From: an uncultured Clostridium sp.
GTDB lineage: Bacteria; Bacillota; Clostridia; Peptostreptococcales; Peptostreptococcaceae
NCBI GenBank assembly: GCA_937944945.1
Contig: CALEBD010000033.1
Span: 1-8,402 of the forward strand
Direction of reading: 5' to 3'
Length of the DNA: 8,402 nucleotides
Part shown: in pieces, positions 1 through 5,662 of the stretch
Position numbering within the stretch: the stretch's first letter is position 1
Layout: each line of letters opens with the position of its first letter
The notes under the pieces: generated by a model
Database searches by the model: none
The model's input: the letters and a program-made list of their open reading frames with translations, nothing else
What the model was told of the DNA's origin: nothing
Made by a program: the position numbers and the translations under genes

Positions 1-255
1 GAAGGAGCAAGAACTGTAGAAGACCTTAGAAGAATGACTGATTTAGTTATCGAAAACGAAGAAGAAGCAACAGAAATGCAAAGAATATTAAAAAATGCTT
101 GTGGATGCAACAACGTATCTGTTGAAGAAGTTGCAAGAGCAGTTAGAAATGGAGCAGACACAGTAGAAAAAGTTACTGCAGCTACTGGTGCTGGAGCAAA
201 TTGCGACAAATGTAAAGGTGGCGTGCTTCAAAGTATAATAAAAAATAGAGGATAA
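1..255 (+). CDS. C-terminal part of a BFD-like [2Fe-2S]-binding protein (5' end outside window)
   Basis: The reading frame is open from base 1, so the gene starts to the left; the ATG at 34 has no convincing Shine-Dalgarno site and is probably internal. In the 84 visible residues, Cys34-x-Cys36 and Cys68-x2-Cys71 lie 31 residues apart. This is the CxC...CxxC pattern of the bacterioferritin-associated ferredoxin (BFD/Fer2_BFD) fold, which binds one [2Fe-2S] cluster between short helices. VEEVARAVRNGADTVEKV and the glycine-rich GAGANCDKCKGG also fit that fold. Such domains occur as small electron carriers or as C-terminal parts of larger redox enzymes; the fragment cannot separate these. The first visible residues (EGARTVEDL) resemble NGADTVEKV near the C-terminus, hinting at an earlier, perhaps degenerate, copy of the fold. 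The gene ends in TAA and is followed by a terminator. Confidence 0.8.
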   Translation, partial: EGARTVEDLRRMTDLVIENEEEATEMQRILKNACGCNNVSVEEVARAVRNGADTVEKVTAATGAGANCDKCKGGVLQSIIKNRG

Positions 256-274
256 TAAATAATTTTATTTATCA

Positions 275-307
275 AAAAGCTACTAGACAATTAATCTAGT
301 AGCTTTT
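275..307. terminator. Bidirectional intrinsic terminator between convergent genes
   Basis: A perfect 13-bp inverted repeat (275-287 with 295-307) with a 7-nt loop. The stem ends in TTTT on the + strand and begins AAAA, so it carries a U-run at the 3' side in either direction. It lies 19 bp after the BFD-type gene and 28 bp beyond the end of the minus-strand flavoprotein gene, so it can end both transcripts. Confidence 0.85.
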
Positions 308-335
308 CAATTTATGGATAATATTATTTTATAAA

Positions 336-872
336 TTATTTTTCAGAATCAAGTAGAGAACCTAAAGATTCAAGTTCTTTTATTGCTGATTCATTGTTAG
401 CTAAATCATCAGTTTGAGTTGCTGAGTAAGCATTGTAGAATAGAAGATCCCATGATAAATATCCAGAGATACAATCGAATTGACCTTTGATTAATTCGTA
501 TTGCTTATCATTAGTTTCTGCACCACCAACTACTATGATACCTGCTTTTTTATTTTTAAGGTATGCACCTTTACAATAACATTTATCTATTACCATTTTC
601 AGTTGAGCAGTTATTCCCCACCAATATACAGGTGTAGCAAATACAAGTAAATCAGCATCAACAATTTTATCTACTATCATGTTAGAGTCGTCTTTTGCAA
701 CACATCCTTTGTAACATTGACAGGCTCTACAACCAGTACAAGGAGATACATCTAGTTTGTAAGTATCTACAACCTCAACTTCATGTTCACAACTAACTCC
801 TTTAACAAATGAATTGATTGCAGTTAAAGTGTTCCCTTTTCTTGGACTTCCGTTTAATACTAATATTTTCAT
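336..872 (-). CDS. Flavodoxin-like NAD(P)H-dependent FMN reductase / iron-sulfur flavoprotein
   Basis: 178 residues, a typical length for a one-domain flavodoxin-fold reductase. The N-terminus (KILVLNGSPRKGNT, residues 2-15) is the FMN phosphate-binding loop of the NADPH-dependent FMN reductase family. PVYWWGITAQLK (81-92) is the second conserved flavin loop. Cys45, Cys48, Cys51 and Cys57 form a compact CX2CX2CX5C motif (with an extra Cys53). This matches the spacing of the archaeal/clostridial iron-sulfur flavoprotein (Isf) family, where it holds a [4Fe-4S] cluster that passes electrons to FMN. That cluster assignment is by motif only. The start is supported by AAGGAGTG at 881-888, 8 nt upstream. 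It lies 62 bp downstream of the ferredoxin-nitroreductase gene on the same strand with no terminator seen between, so the two are probably co-transcribed. The protein is likely cytoplasmic; its substrate is unknown. Confidence 0.85.
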   Translation of the reverse strand: MKILVLNGSPRKGNTLTAINSFVKGVSCEHEVEVVDTYKLDVSPCTGCRACQCYKGCVAKDDSNMIVDKIVDADLLVFATPVYWWGITAQLKMVIDKCYCKGAYLKNKKAGIIVVGGAETNDKQYELIKGQFDCISGYLSWDLLFYNAYSATQTDDLANNESAIKELESLGSLLDSEK

Positions 873-934
873 AATGATAACACTCCTTTTTTTATTTTAA
901 ATAAAATTAAGCAACCTATATTATTTTCACTTTA

Positions 935-1756
935 TTATATCCAGTTTACAACAGCATCTTTTCTTGGAACTGTTCTTTGGTATTTAACATTAGGATATCC
1001 TATTACTAGACATGATAATAATTCATCAGAACTATCTAAACCAAGTAAATCTAGGATAGGTTGATTATCTTTTGCAGCAACTATTGAGAAACCACTGAAG
1101 AAAGTACCAAGACCTAATGCATTAGTTATAAGTTCCATATTTGAAGAAGCTAAACCAGCATTTACGTTATTTGGAGAAGCTACAAATATGGCAACTGGTG
1201 CATTGAAGAATATTTTATCATTTTTAACTGGGTCTTGTTTGTACATTTCATAAGAAGCAACCCACATTCTTGCATATCTTTCTAAATGAGCAGTTTGAGG
1301 TGTTAAATTAGCTAAAATTGCTTCACCTTTTATTTTTAAACTTTCATAAACTAAATCCCTAAGTTCATCAAGTTTTTCTCTAACCACTACATAAGATACA
1401 TCTTGACTGTTTGTTGAAGTTTGAGTAAATCTTCCTGCTTCGATTATCTTTTCTATCTTTTCTTGTTCAACTTCTTTATCTTTGAATCTTCTTACACTTC
1501 TTCTGAATTTTATGAAGTTAAGTAAGTTGTCAGCTTCAACTGTGAAACTGTCATTATCATAAGGAATAACATCTTCCATGTTGTAATCATCAGTTGATAC
1601 AGCCTCTACTGGACAGATAGCTATACAGTGACCGCATTTGAAACATCTTTCATTATTTATTTCAGCCTTGTTATCTACTAAAGATATAGTAGAAACTGGA
1701 CAATCTTTCACACATTGTGAACAGCCAATACATTTTTCTTTATTTACGCTAAACAT
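935..1756 (-). CDS. Nitroreductase-family protein with N-terminal 2x[4Fe-4S] ferredoxin domain
   Basis: 273 residues from the ATG at 1756. Residues 1-60 carry two ferredoxin motifs: Cys9-x2-Cys12-x2-Cys15-x3-Cys19-Pro and Cys38-x2-Cys41-x2-Cys44-x3-Cys48-Pro. This is the 2x[4Fe-4S] arrangement used for electron transfer. From about residue 82 it is a nitroreductase-like FMN domain opening with RRSVRRFKD (85-93), where arginines contact the FMN phosphate; LGLGTFFSGF (214-223) and the C-terminal IGYP (252-255) are also family features. Such fusions are common in strict anaerobes and are thought to feed ferredoxin electrons to FMN; the physiological substrate is rarely known. The frame remains open to an ATG at 1849, but that extension (31 residues) lacks a ribosome binding site and begins essentially at the predicted transcription start, so I chose 1756. 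The divergent LysR gene is the likely regulator. Confidence 0.88.
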   Translation of the reverse strand: MFSVNKEKCIGCSQCVKDCPVSTISLVDNKAEINNERCFKCGHCIAICPVEAVSTDDYNMEDVIPYDNDSFTVEADNLLNFIKFRRSVRRFKDKEVEQEKIEKIIEAGRFTQTSTNSQDVSYVVVREKLDELRDLVYESLKIKGEAILANLTPQTAHLERYARMWVASYEMYKQDPVKNDKIFFNAPVAIFVASPNNVNAGLASSNMELITNALGLGTFFSGFSIVAAKDNQPILDLLGLDSSDELLSCLVIGYPNVKYQRTVPRKDAVVNWI

Positions 1757-1762
1757 TACATT

Positions 1763-1769
1763 TCTCCTT
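1763..1769 (-). promoter_or_regulatory. Ribosome binding site fixing the nitroreductase start
   Basis: On the minus strand AAGGAGA lies 6 nt upstream of the ATG at 1756. The upstream in-frame ATG at 1849 has nothing comparable, so this site decides the start. Confidence 0.85.
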
Positions 1770-1787
1770 CTTAATACAATAATTAAT

Positions 1788-1816
1788 TTGACATTTATAT
1801 AGAAAAAATTTATACT
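1788..1816 (+). promoter_or_regulatory. Predicted sigma-A promoter for the LysR-type regulator
   Basis: TTGACA (1788-1793), a 17-bp spacer and TATACT (1811-1816): a perfect -35 and a 5/6 match to the -10 at ideal spacing. It would give a leader of about 125 nt before the lysR-type ATG at 1949. Transcription from it would run straight through the opposing reductase promoter at 1857-1886. Confidence 0.6.
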
Positions 1817-1856
1817 TTTTCCTGTTATTAAATATATTGAATAATACAATAATAGG

Positions 1857-1886
1857 ATTATAGCACCATTTGACGAATTGTGTCTA
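1857..1886 (-). promoter_or_regulatory. Predicted promoter for the reductase operon, with possible LysR-type operator
   Basis: Read on the minus strand: TAGACA (-35, 1881-1886), an 18-bp spacer, then TATAAT (-10, 1857-1862). This is a consensus -10 and a 5/6 -35. Start would be near 1850, leaving about 95 nt of leader. A small dyad, ATAAT-AGG-ATTAT (1849-1861), overlaps the -10, and AATTG is repeated at 1876-1880 and 1886-1890 across the -35. These could be regulator contacts, but AT-rich DNA produces such repeats easily. Confidence 0.6.
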
Positions 1887-1909
1887 ATTGAAAATATTCA
1901 TAAATATAT

Positions 1910-1927
1910 AACCAAAAGTTATTGGTT
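1910..1927. repeat. Inverted repeat AACCAA-N6-TTGGTT upstream of lysR-type gene
   Basis: Perfect 6-bp arms (1910-1915 and 1922-1927) around a 6-bp spacer, ending 8 bp before the ribosome binding site. It could be an autoregulatory operator for the LysR-type protein or a leader hairpin. There is no U-run after it, so it is not a terminator. Arms of this length can occur by chance. Confidence 0.35.
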
Positions 1928-1935
1928 TTTAATAA

Positions 1936-1942
1936 AGAGGAG
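1936..1942 (+). promoter_or_regulatory. Ribosome binding site fixing the LysR start
   Basis: AGAGGAG lies 6 nt before the ATG at 1949. An in-frame TTG at 1922 would add nine residues, but it lies inside the inverted repeat, lacks a Shine-Dalgarno site, and would put residues before the MNLQQLEYF opening typical of the family. Confidence 0.85.
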
Positions 1943-1948
1943 ATAATC

Positions 1949-2830
1949 ATGAATTTACAACAACTAGAGTATTTTAAAATAATAGCGGAAACAAAGAATT
2001 TCACAACAGCATCAGAAATATTATCAGTTACCCAACCAGCACTAAGTAAAGCAATATCTAAATTAGAAGAAGAACTAGATGTTAAGCTTTTTCAAAGGGA
2101 AGGAAGAAATATCAAGATTACAGAGTATGGAGATGTTTTCTTAAAATATGCTAAAGGAGCTTTGAGTGAAGTTGAAAAAGGTAAACTTAAATTAAAAGAG
2201 ATGAAAAACAACAGCGATACAATTATTTCAATATCCTCAACGGCTTGTATTGGGGCAATTTTTATACCTTTTTTAATAAGCGGATTTTTTAATAATAATT
2301 CTAAGGTGAAGTTTAATATAGATAATCAAAATACAGATGAAATTTTGAAAGGAATCAAAAACAACCATATAGATTTCGGATTTATAAGTAATATAAGTGA
2401 TTTAGGCAAATACTCTAACATAGAGGCTACTTTAGTGAAAAAGGAAGAATATGTTTTAATTGTTCCTAAAAACCACCACCTAGCCAACAAGGAAGAAGTA
2501 TATCTTAGTGAGCTGAAAAATGAGTATTTTATAGCATATAATGATAAATGCTCTGATTTGGAGAAATGTTATTCTGATTTTATAGGATATACACCGAAAA
2601 TTTATGCAGAACCTAGCGAGGCAATGATACTTTCCGGTCTTGTCGAAGCAGGGGCAGGAATTGCGATAATTTTAAACACGCCACTTATTAATACTAATAA
2701 GATTTCTGTTATAAAGATAAAAGATCAGATTGATGATAAGAGTATTTATATGGTGTGGAATAAAAATATTATTCATAATAAGAATAAAACAGAGTTTAAG
2801 AATTATGCTTTGAATATGAATAAAAGATAA
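1949..2830 (+). CDS. LysR-type transcriptional regulator
   Basis: 293 residues, the usual LysR-type length. The N-terminus MNLQQLEYFKIIAET and the winged helix-turn-helix at about residues 17-40 (FTTASEILSVTQPALSKAI) are classic LysR features; LFQREGRNIKITEYG (48-61) is the wing and start of the linker helix. From about residue 90 it is the periplasmic-binding-like effector domain, opening IISISSTACIGAIFIPFL. It contains LVEAGAGIAIILN, a conserved stretch of that domain. Members bind DNA as tetramers and usually control a divergent operon in response to a small molecule. That arrangement is present here, so I infer control of the ferredoxin-nitroreductase/flavoprotein operon and of itself. 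Effector unknown; Cys100 at the head of the effector domain is a feature I would not over-read as redox sensing. Confidence 0.9.
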   Translation: MNLQQLEYFKIIAETKNFTTASEILSVTQPALSKAISKLEEELDVKLFQREGRNIKITEYGDVFLKYAKGALSEVEKGKLKLKEMKNNSDTIISISSTACIGAIFIPFLISGFFNNNSKVKFNIDNQNTDEILKGIKNNHIDFGFISNISDLGKYSNIEATLVKKEEYVLIVPKNHHLANKEEVYLSELKNEYFIAYNDKCSDLEKCYSDFIGYTPKIYAEPSEAMILSGLVEAGAGIAIILNTPLINTNKISVIKIKDQIDDKSIYMVWNKNIIHNKNKTEFKNYALNMNKR

Positions 2831-2840
2831 AATTTTATAG

Positions 2841-2882
2841 AGATAGAAAAACCACATCTTTTTAGATATGGTTTTTCTATCT
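2841..2882. terminator. Bidirectional hairpin terminator between lysR-type and MATE genes
   Basis: A 14-bp perfect outer stem (2841-2854 with 2869-2882), one mismatch, then 4 more bp (2856-2859 with 2864-2867) and a TTTT loop. It lies between the stop codons of two convergent genes. There is no strong U-run after the stem in either direction, only the U5/A5 within the arms, so efficiency is uncertain. Confidence 0.7.
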
Positions 2883-2890
2883 GAGGTAAA

Positions 2891-4231
2891 TTAATCAGCA
2901 ATTTGAAGTTCTTCCTTAACACATTTTTTCCAAAGTACCAAACCTATTATAGTAGAAACTATTCCACCGATAGTTGGTATTAAAAATATTCCGTAAACTC
3001 CCATAAGTTTTGTTAAAACAACAATCATCACTAATGGAAGTACAACTGATTCTGCAAGCATTATTATCATAGATTCAGTAGCTTTTTCAAATCCAGTTAA
3101 AAAGCATCCAACAGTCATCGAAAACCAACTAAATAAATATGATGGGGCACTTAATAATAATGCGATTTTGCTCATTTGTATAATTTCTATATCTGATTTT
3201 GAAGAGAATAATCCAACTAAAAAATCAGGGAAGACAAACATTATAATCGTAGTTATAGCCGATATAGCTAACGAAACAACACAAGTTATTTTGAAAAACT
3301 CAGTTATACGTTCATAGTTTTTGGCTCCATAATTATAACTAATAACTGGCTCTATTGAACCGATTATACCAAATAATAATGGTGATAGTAATGAGTCTAT
3401 ATACATGATAATTGAATATGCAGCAACAGCTACTGAACCACCATAATGAAGAAGAACTGCATTAGTAATAATTGATATAATAGATCCTGATATATTGCCT
3501 AAAAAGTCAGAACTTCCATTGTATAGAATTTGAGTTATTTCCTTCATATTTATTTTAGGTTTTGTAAATCTCAATACAACCTTTTTCATAATAAAAGGAT
3601 ATAAGAAAATTATAGCTCCAAAAGCCATACTTAAAGCACTCGCAATTGCAGCGTATTCTATTCCTAGTTTGAAATATCCTATCAAAATAGCATCTAATAT
3701 AATATTAAGCACTGATACCGCTATATTCACCCACATACTCATATTAGCTTTACCACATATTCTTAGATAATTATCCAAGGCAAAAAATGGAGCAATAATA
3801 GGAAGACCTAAAATAAATGGATAAGCAAATTTATATGATAAATACGCAAGCTCACTATCTTTAATTAGAATATATATAATATCTTTTGCAAAAAATAAAC
3901 TCAATATCATAAAAATAATATTAATGATAGTTGTGAGTAAAAGTGCAACCGAGAAAATATTGCTAGCTTCTTTTTCCTCTTTTTCTCCTAACTTAATGCC
4001 CATTTTTACAGATGCACCGACAGCAATCATGTCACCAACTGCAAATACTATTATTATAATTGGGAATACAAGATTTATCGCAGCCAAAGCTTTGCTACCT
4101 ATAATTTTTCCAACAAACATTCCGTCAGCCATCATATAAATAGATGAAAATAACATACTAACTAAGCTTGGAACTGCTAATTTTACAAATAGTTTTTTTG
4201 GAGGGGCTACCCCAAAAAGTTCTTGATTCAT
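2891..4231 (-). CDS. MATE-family multidrug efflux transporter (MepA-like)
   Basis: 446 residues with about twelve hydrophobic segments in two homologous halves, the size and layout of a MATE Na+/H+-coupled drug exporter in the cytoplasmic membrane. Family signatures: DGMFVGKIIG (36-45) in the first helix pair, DNYLRICGKANMSM (153-166), and IEPVISYNYGAKN (293-305), which resembles the QP-x-SYNYGA signature of the MepA-like branch, with Glu294 where Gln is common. The two halves are joined by a basic cytoplasmic loop near 216-232 (KKVVLRFTKPK). The start is supported by AAGGAGA at 4238-4244, 6 nt upstream. It diverges from a MerR-type regulator, and its promoter has a 19-bp spacer, so drug-induced activation by that regulator is the natural inference. 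Substrates cannot be told from sequence. Confidence 0.92.
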   Translation of the reverse strand: MNQELFGVAPPKKLFVKLAVPSLVSMLFSSIYMMADGMFVGKIIGSKALAAINLVFPIIIIVFAVGDMIAVGASVKMGIKLGEKEEKEASNIFSVALLLTTIINIIFMILSLFFAKDIIYILIKDSELAYLSYKFAYPFILGLPIIAPFFALDNYLRICGKANMSMWVNIAVSVLNIILDAILIGYFKLGIEYAAIASALSMAFGAIIFLYPFIMKKVVLRFTKPKINMKEITQILYNGSSDFLGNISGSIISIITNAVLLHYGGSVAVAAYSIIMYIDSLLSPLLFGIIGSIEPVISYNYGAKNYERITEFFKITCVVSLAISAITTIIMFVFPDFLVGLFSSKSDIEIIQMSKIALLLSAPSYLFSWFSMTVGCFLTGFEKATESMIIMLAESVVLPLVMIVVLTKLMGVYGIFLIPTIGGIVSTIIGLVLWKKCVKEELQIAD

Positions 4232-4266
4232 AAACTTTCTCCTTTAAAATTTTATTAATTTAGTTT

Positions 4267-4295
4267 TTGACATAAATATGATAAAAAACTATAAT
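4267..4295 (+). promoter_or_regulatory. Consensus promoter for the MerR-type regulator
   Basis: TTGACA (4267-4272), a 17-bp spacer and TATAAT (4290-4295): a perfect match to the housekeeping promoter. Start is expected near 4302, giving a leader of about 35 nt. The initial transcribed region lies inside the opposing MATE promoter/operator, so regulator bound there could also block its own gene. Confidence 0.75.
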
Positions 4296-4296
4296 C

Positions 4297-4327
4297 AGTA
4301 TAAAGTATGCCATAATGGGAGAGTCAA
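4297..4327 (-). promoter_or_regulatory. MATE promoter with 19-bp spacer and MerR-type operator
   Basis: Read on the minus strand: TTGACT (-35, 4322-4327), a 19-bp spacer (4303-4321) and TATACT (-10, 4297-4302). Spacers of 19-20 bp are the hallmark of promoters that MerR-family proteins activate by bending DNA. An imperfect dyad with a core CCAT-T-ATGG (4310-4318) fills the spacer. Extended to 11-bp half sites it matches at 7 of 11 positions, and it starts in the -35, as at Bacillus BmrR-type operators. The -35 overlaps the Shine-Dalgarno sequence of the merR-type gene. Confidence 0.7.
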
Positions 4328-4336
4328 GGAGGTTTT

Positions 4337-5119
4337 ATGAAAAATAATTTGCTAACAATAGGAGAGTTTTCAAAAAGAACTGGGTGCAGTATTAAATTAC
4401 TAAGATATTACGACTCAATTGGTCTTTTGAAACCAGTATATATTGATCAAAACACTAATTATAGATATTACAATTTTGAACAAACTAGAATGGCTGAGTT
4501 GATACAAATATGTGTTAACTTGTCGATTCCTTTAAAAGAAGTAAAAGACTTGGCTTTTATAGATGACAAGGTAGATTATAAGAATGTAATTGAGTATGGA
4601 AAGAAGATAACAAAAGAGAGGATAACTCAGTTTAATGAGGATTTAGAGTTTTTAAATTTGCTGCAAGAATATATCGAAAGAGTAGACAGTTATGATGACA
4701 AAGAGCAAAAAGAATTTGATTTAAGAGAAAAATACTACTACACATCACCTTTATATGAAGATGAGATGAATGACGAGTATTATAAATTATTGGATAGATT
4801 GTTTGAAGAAGGTTTTAGCCAAGATTTATATATTGAACATGACTATGGAGTAATTATAAATATAAAAGATAATATAACTACTAAATTTGTTGCATATGAA
4901 GTTGATAAAAGACACTCTAATCTTGAAAATGTAGTTAAAATTGAAGAAGGAAGGTTCTTGTGTAAGAAGACTAACGAGTTTAATTTTGATAAGATTTGTG
5001 AGATGTTTTCATGTGTCAATTCAAACGACAAGACTATTATCATAAGCCCTGGGTATAGTTATGATTTTTCAAGCCCATATTTTGAGGTTAAGTGCAGAAT
5101 AAAAAATACAAACGAGTGA
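4337..5119 (+). CDS. MerR-family transcriptional regulator (BmrR/BltR-like), probable MATE activator
   Basis: 260 residues. Residues 5-74 are the MerR winged helix-turn-helix: LTIGEFSKRTGCSIKLLRYY (6-25), then DSIGLLKP and the wing with NYRYYNFEQ (41-49). A long helix at about 83-118 would form the antiparallel dimer coiled coil. The C-terminal 140 residues, rich in Tyr, Asp and Glu (KYYYTSPLYEDEMNDEYY, 132-149), fit an effector domain of the multidrug-sensing type, though no named family is certain. There is no paired cysteine motif as in the metal-sensing members. The start has a strong AAGGAGG site (4326-4332) only 4 nt upstream. Divergence from the MATE exporter with a MerR-type promoter between them supports direct regulation of efflux, and probably of its own gene. 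Confidence 0.88.
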   Translation: MKNNLLTIGEFSKRTGCSIKLLRYYDSIGLLKPVYIDQNTNYRYYNFEQTRMAELIQICVNLSIPLKEVKDLAFIDDKVDYKNVIEYGKKITKERITQFNEDLEFLNLLQEYIERVDSYDDKEQKEFDLREKYYYTSPLYEDEMNDEYYKLLDRLFEEGFSQDLYIEHDYGVIINIKDNITTKFVAYEVDKRHSNLENVVKIEEGRFLCKKTNEFNFDKICEMFSCVNSNDKTIIISPGYSYDFSSPYFEVKCRIKNTNE

Positions 5120-5128
5120 GAAAATAAA

Positions 5129-5152
5129 TAGGAATAGGAATAGGAATAGGAA
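5129..5152 (+). repeat. Hexanucleotide tandem repeat (TAGGAA)x4
   Basis: Four exact copies of TAGGAA begin 10 bp after the merR-type stop codon. The last copy forms part of the left arm of the following terminator stem, so every copy is potentially complementary to its right arm (ATTCCTA). Exact short tandem repeats like this can change copy number by replication slippage. Confidence 0.9.
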
Positions 5153-5181
5153 TTGTATAATTTAGTATAATTCCTATTTTT
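5145..5181 (+). terminator. Intrinsic terminator of the merR-type gene
   Basis: Perfect 10-bp stem (5145-5154 with 5169-5178), extended inward by a few weaker pairs, followed by a U-run (5177-5181). The left arm is continuous with the upstream TAGGAA repeat, so shifted pairings are possible. Confidence 0.75.
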
Positions 5182-5215
5182 ATGTATTTATTGATATAAA
5201 TATAACAAATAATCC

Positions 5216-5244
5216 TTGCATAACGAGTATTTATGATATACAAT
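5216..5244 (+). promoter_or_regulatory. Weak candidate promoter for the padR-type operon
   Basis: TTGCAT (5216-5221), 17 bp, TACAAT (5239-5244). The -35 matches only 3 of 6 bases and the -10 matches 5 of 6. The -10 overlaps a perfect TACAA-TAC-TTGTA dyad (5239-5251), a plausible place for an autoregulating PadR protein to block RNA polymerase. Confidence 0.4.
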
Positions 5245-5248
5245 ACTT

Positions 5249-5288
5249 GTAATACGAGGTTTTGTTTTAAATTAAAACCTCGCAGTAC
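5249..5288. promoter_or_regulatory. Long inverted repeat in the padR-type leader (operator or leader hairpin)
   Basis: Arms 5249-5263 and 5274-5288 match at 13 of 15 positions, including a perfect 9-bp core CGAGGTTTT / AAAACCTCG around a 10-bp AT-rich spacer. It ends 14 bp before the ribosome binding site. It is GC-richer than its surroundings and much longer than chance repeats nearby. Either a PadR operator just after the transcription start or an RNA hairpin in the leader is possible; with no U-run it is not an ordinary terminator. Confidence 0.6.
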
Positions 5289-5314
5289 GATGATTAGATT
5301 TTGGAGGTGAATTT

Positions 5315-5662
5315 GTGGAATTAAATAAGGAAATTTTAAAGGGGCATATAGATACTTTGATATTGGCGATACTTGAGAAAAAAGATTCTTATGGATTTGA
5401 AATAGCTAAAAATGTACTTGAACAAACAACCTTTGAATTAAAAGATGGAACATTATATATATCGCTAAAACGATTAGAATCTAAAGGACTAATAGAATCA
5501 TACTGGCAAAGTAGCCAAGGTCCGGGGAATAGACGTAAATATTACAAAATAACAGAAGAGGGAATTCGTAATTTGGACTTAAAAGTTCAGGAATGGATTT
5601 TTGTAAAAAAAATAATGGACAAATATTTAGACGGGAGAAATTATAATGGAGAAAATAGATAA
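5315..5662 (+). CDS. PadR-family transcriptional regulator
   Basis: 115 residues, the short (PadR subfamily-2) form: winged helix-turn-helix plus one C-terminal dimerisation helix. KGHIDTLILAILEKKDSYGFEI (9-30) is the first helix pair, DGTLYISLKRLESKGLIESYW (44-64) the recognition helix and wing entry, and GNRRKYYKITEEG (71-83) the wing. The start is GTG, with GGAGGTGA at 5303-5310 and no in-frame ATG near it. PadR proteins are usually repressors that control their own operon and often a neighbouring membrane protein or exporter. Here the stop overlaps the next gene by 17 bp, so the two are co-transcribed and probably translationally coupled. Inverted repeats in the leader are candidate operators. 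The signal sensed is unknown. Confidence 0.92.
   Translation: MELNKEILKGHIDTLILAILEKKDSYGFEIAKNVLEQTTFELKDGTLYISLKRLESKGLIESYWQSSQGPGNRRKYYKITEEGIRNLDLKVQEWIFVKKIMDKYLDGRNYNGENR

Noticed and set aside
894..907. ATTTTA-AA-TAAAAT palindrome between the two reductase genes
   Set aside because: A pure A/T palindrome is expected often at this base composition and has no terminator or operator features.
1757..1849. N-terminal extension of the nitroreductase to an ATG at 1849
   Set aside because: It has no ribosome binding site, its sequence is unlike a ferredoxin N-terminus, and it begins at the predicted transcription start. The ATG at 1756 has AAGGAGA at ideal spacing.
2672..2857. 61-codon minus-strand frame over the end of the lysR-type gene
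   Set aside because: It lies antisense to a clear LysR coding region, spans its terminator, and has a low-complexity Ile/Leu-rich product.
3924..4139. 71-codon plus-strand frame inside the MATE gene
   Set aside because: Antisense shadow of transmembrane-coding sequence with no family features.
4843..5043. 66-codon minus-strand frame inside the merR-type gene
   Set aside because: Antisense to a well-supported coding region, with no independent start signal.
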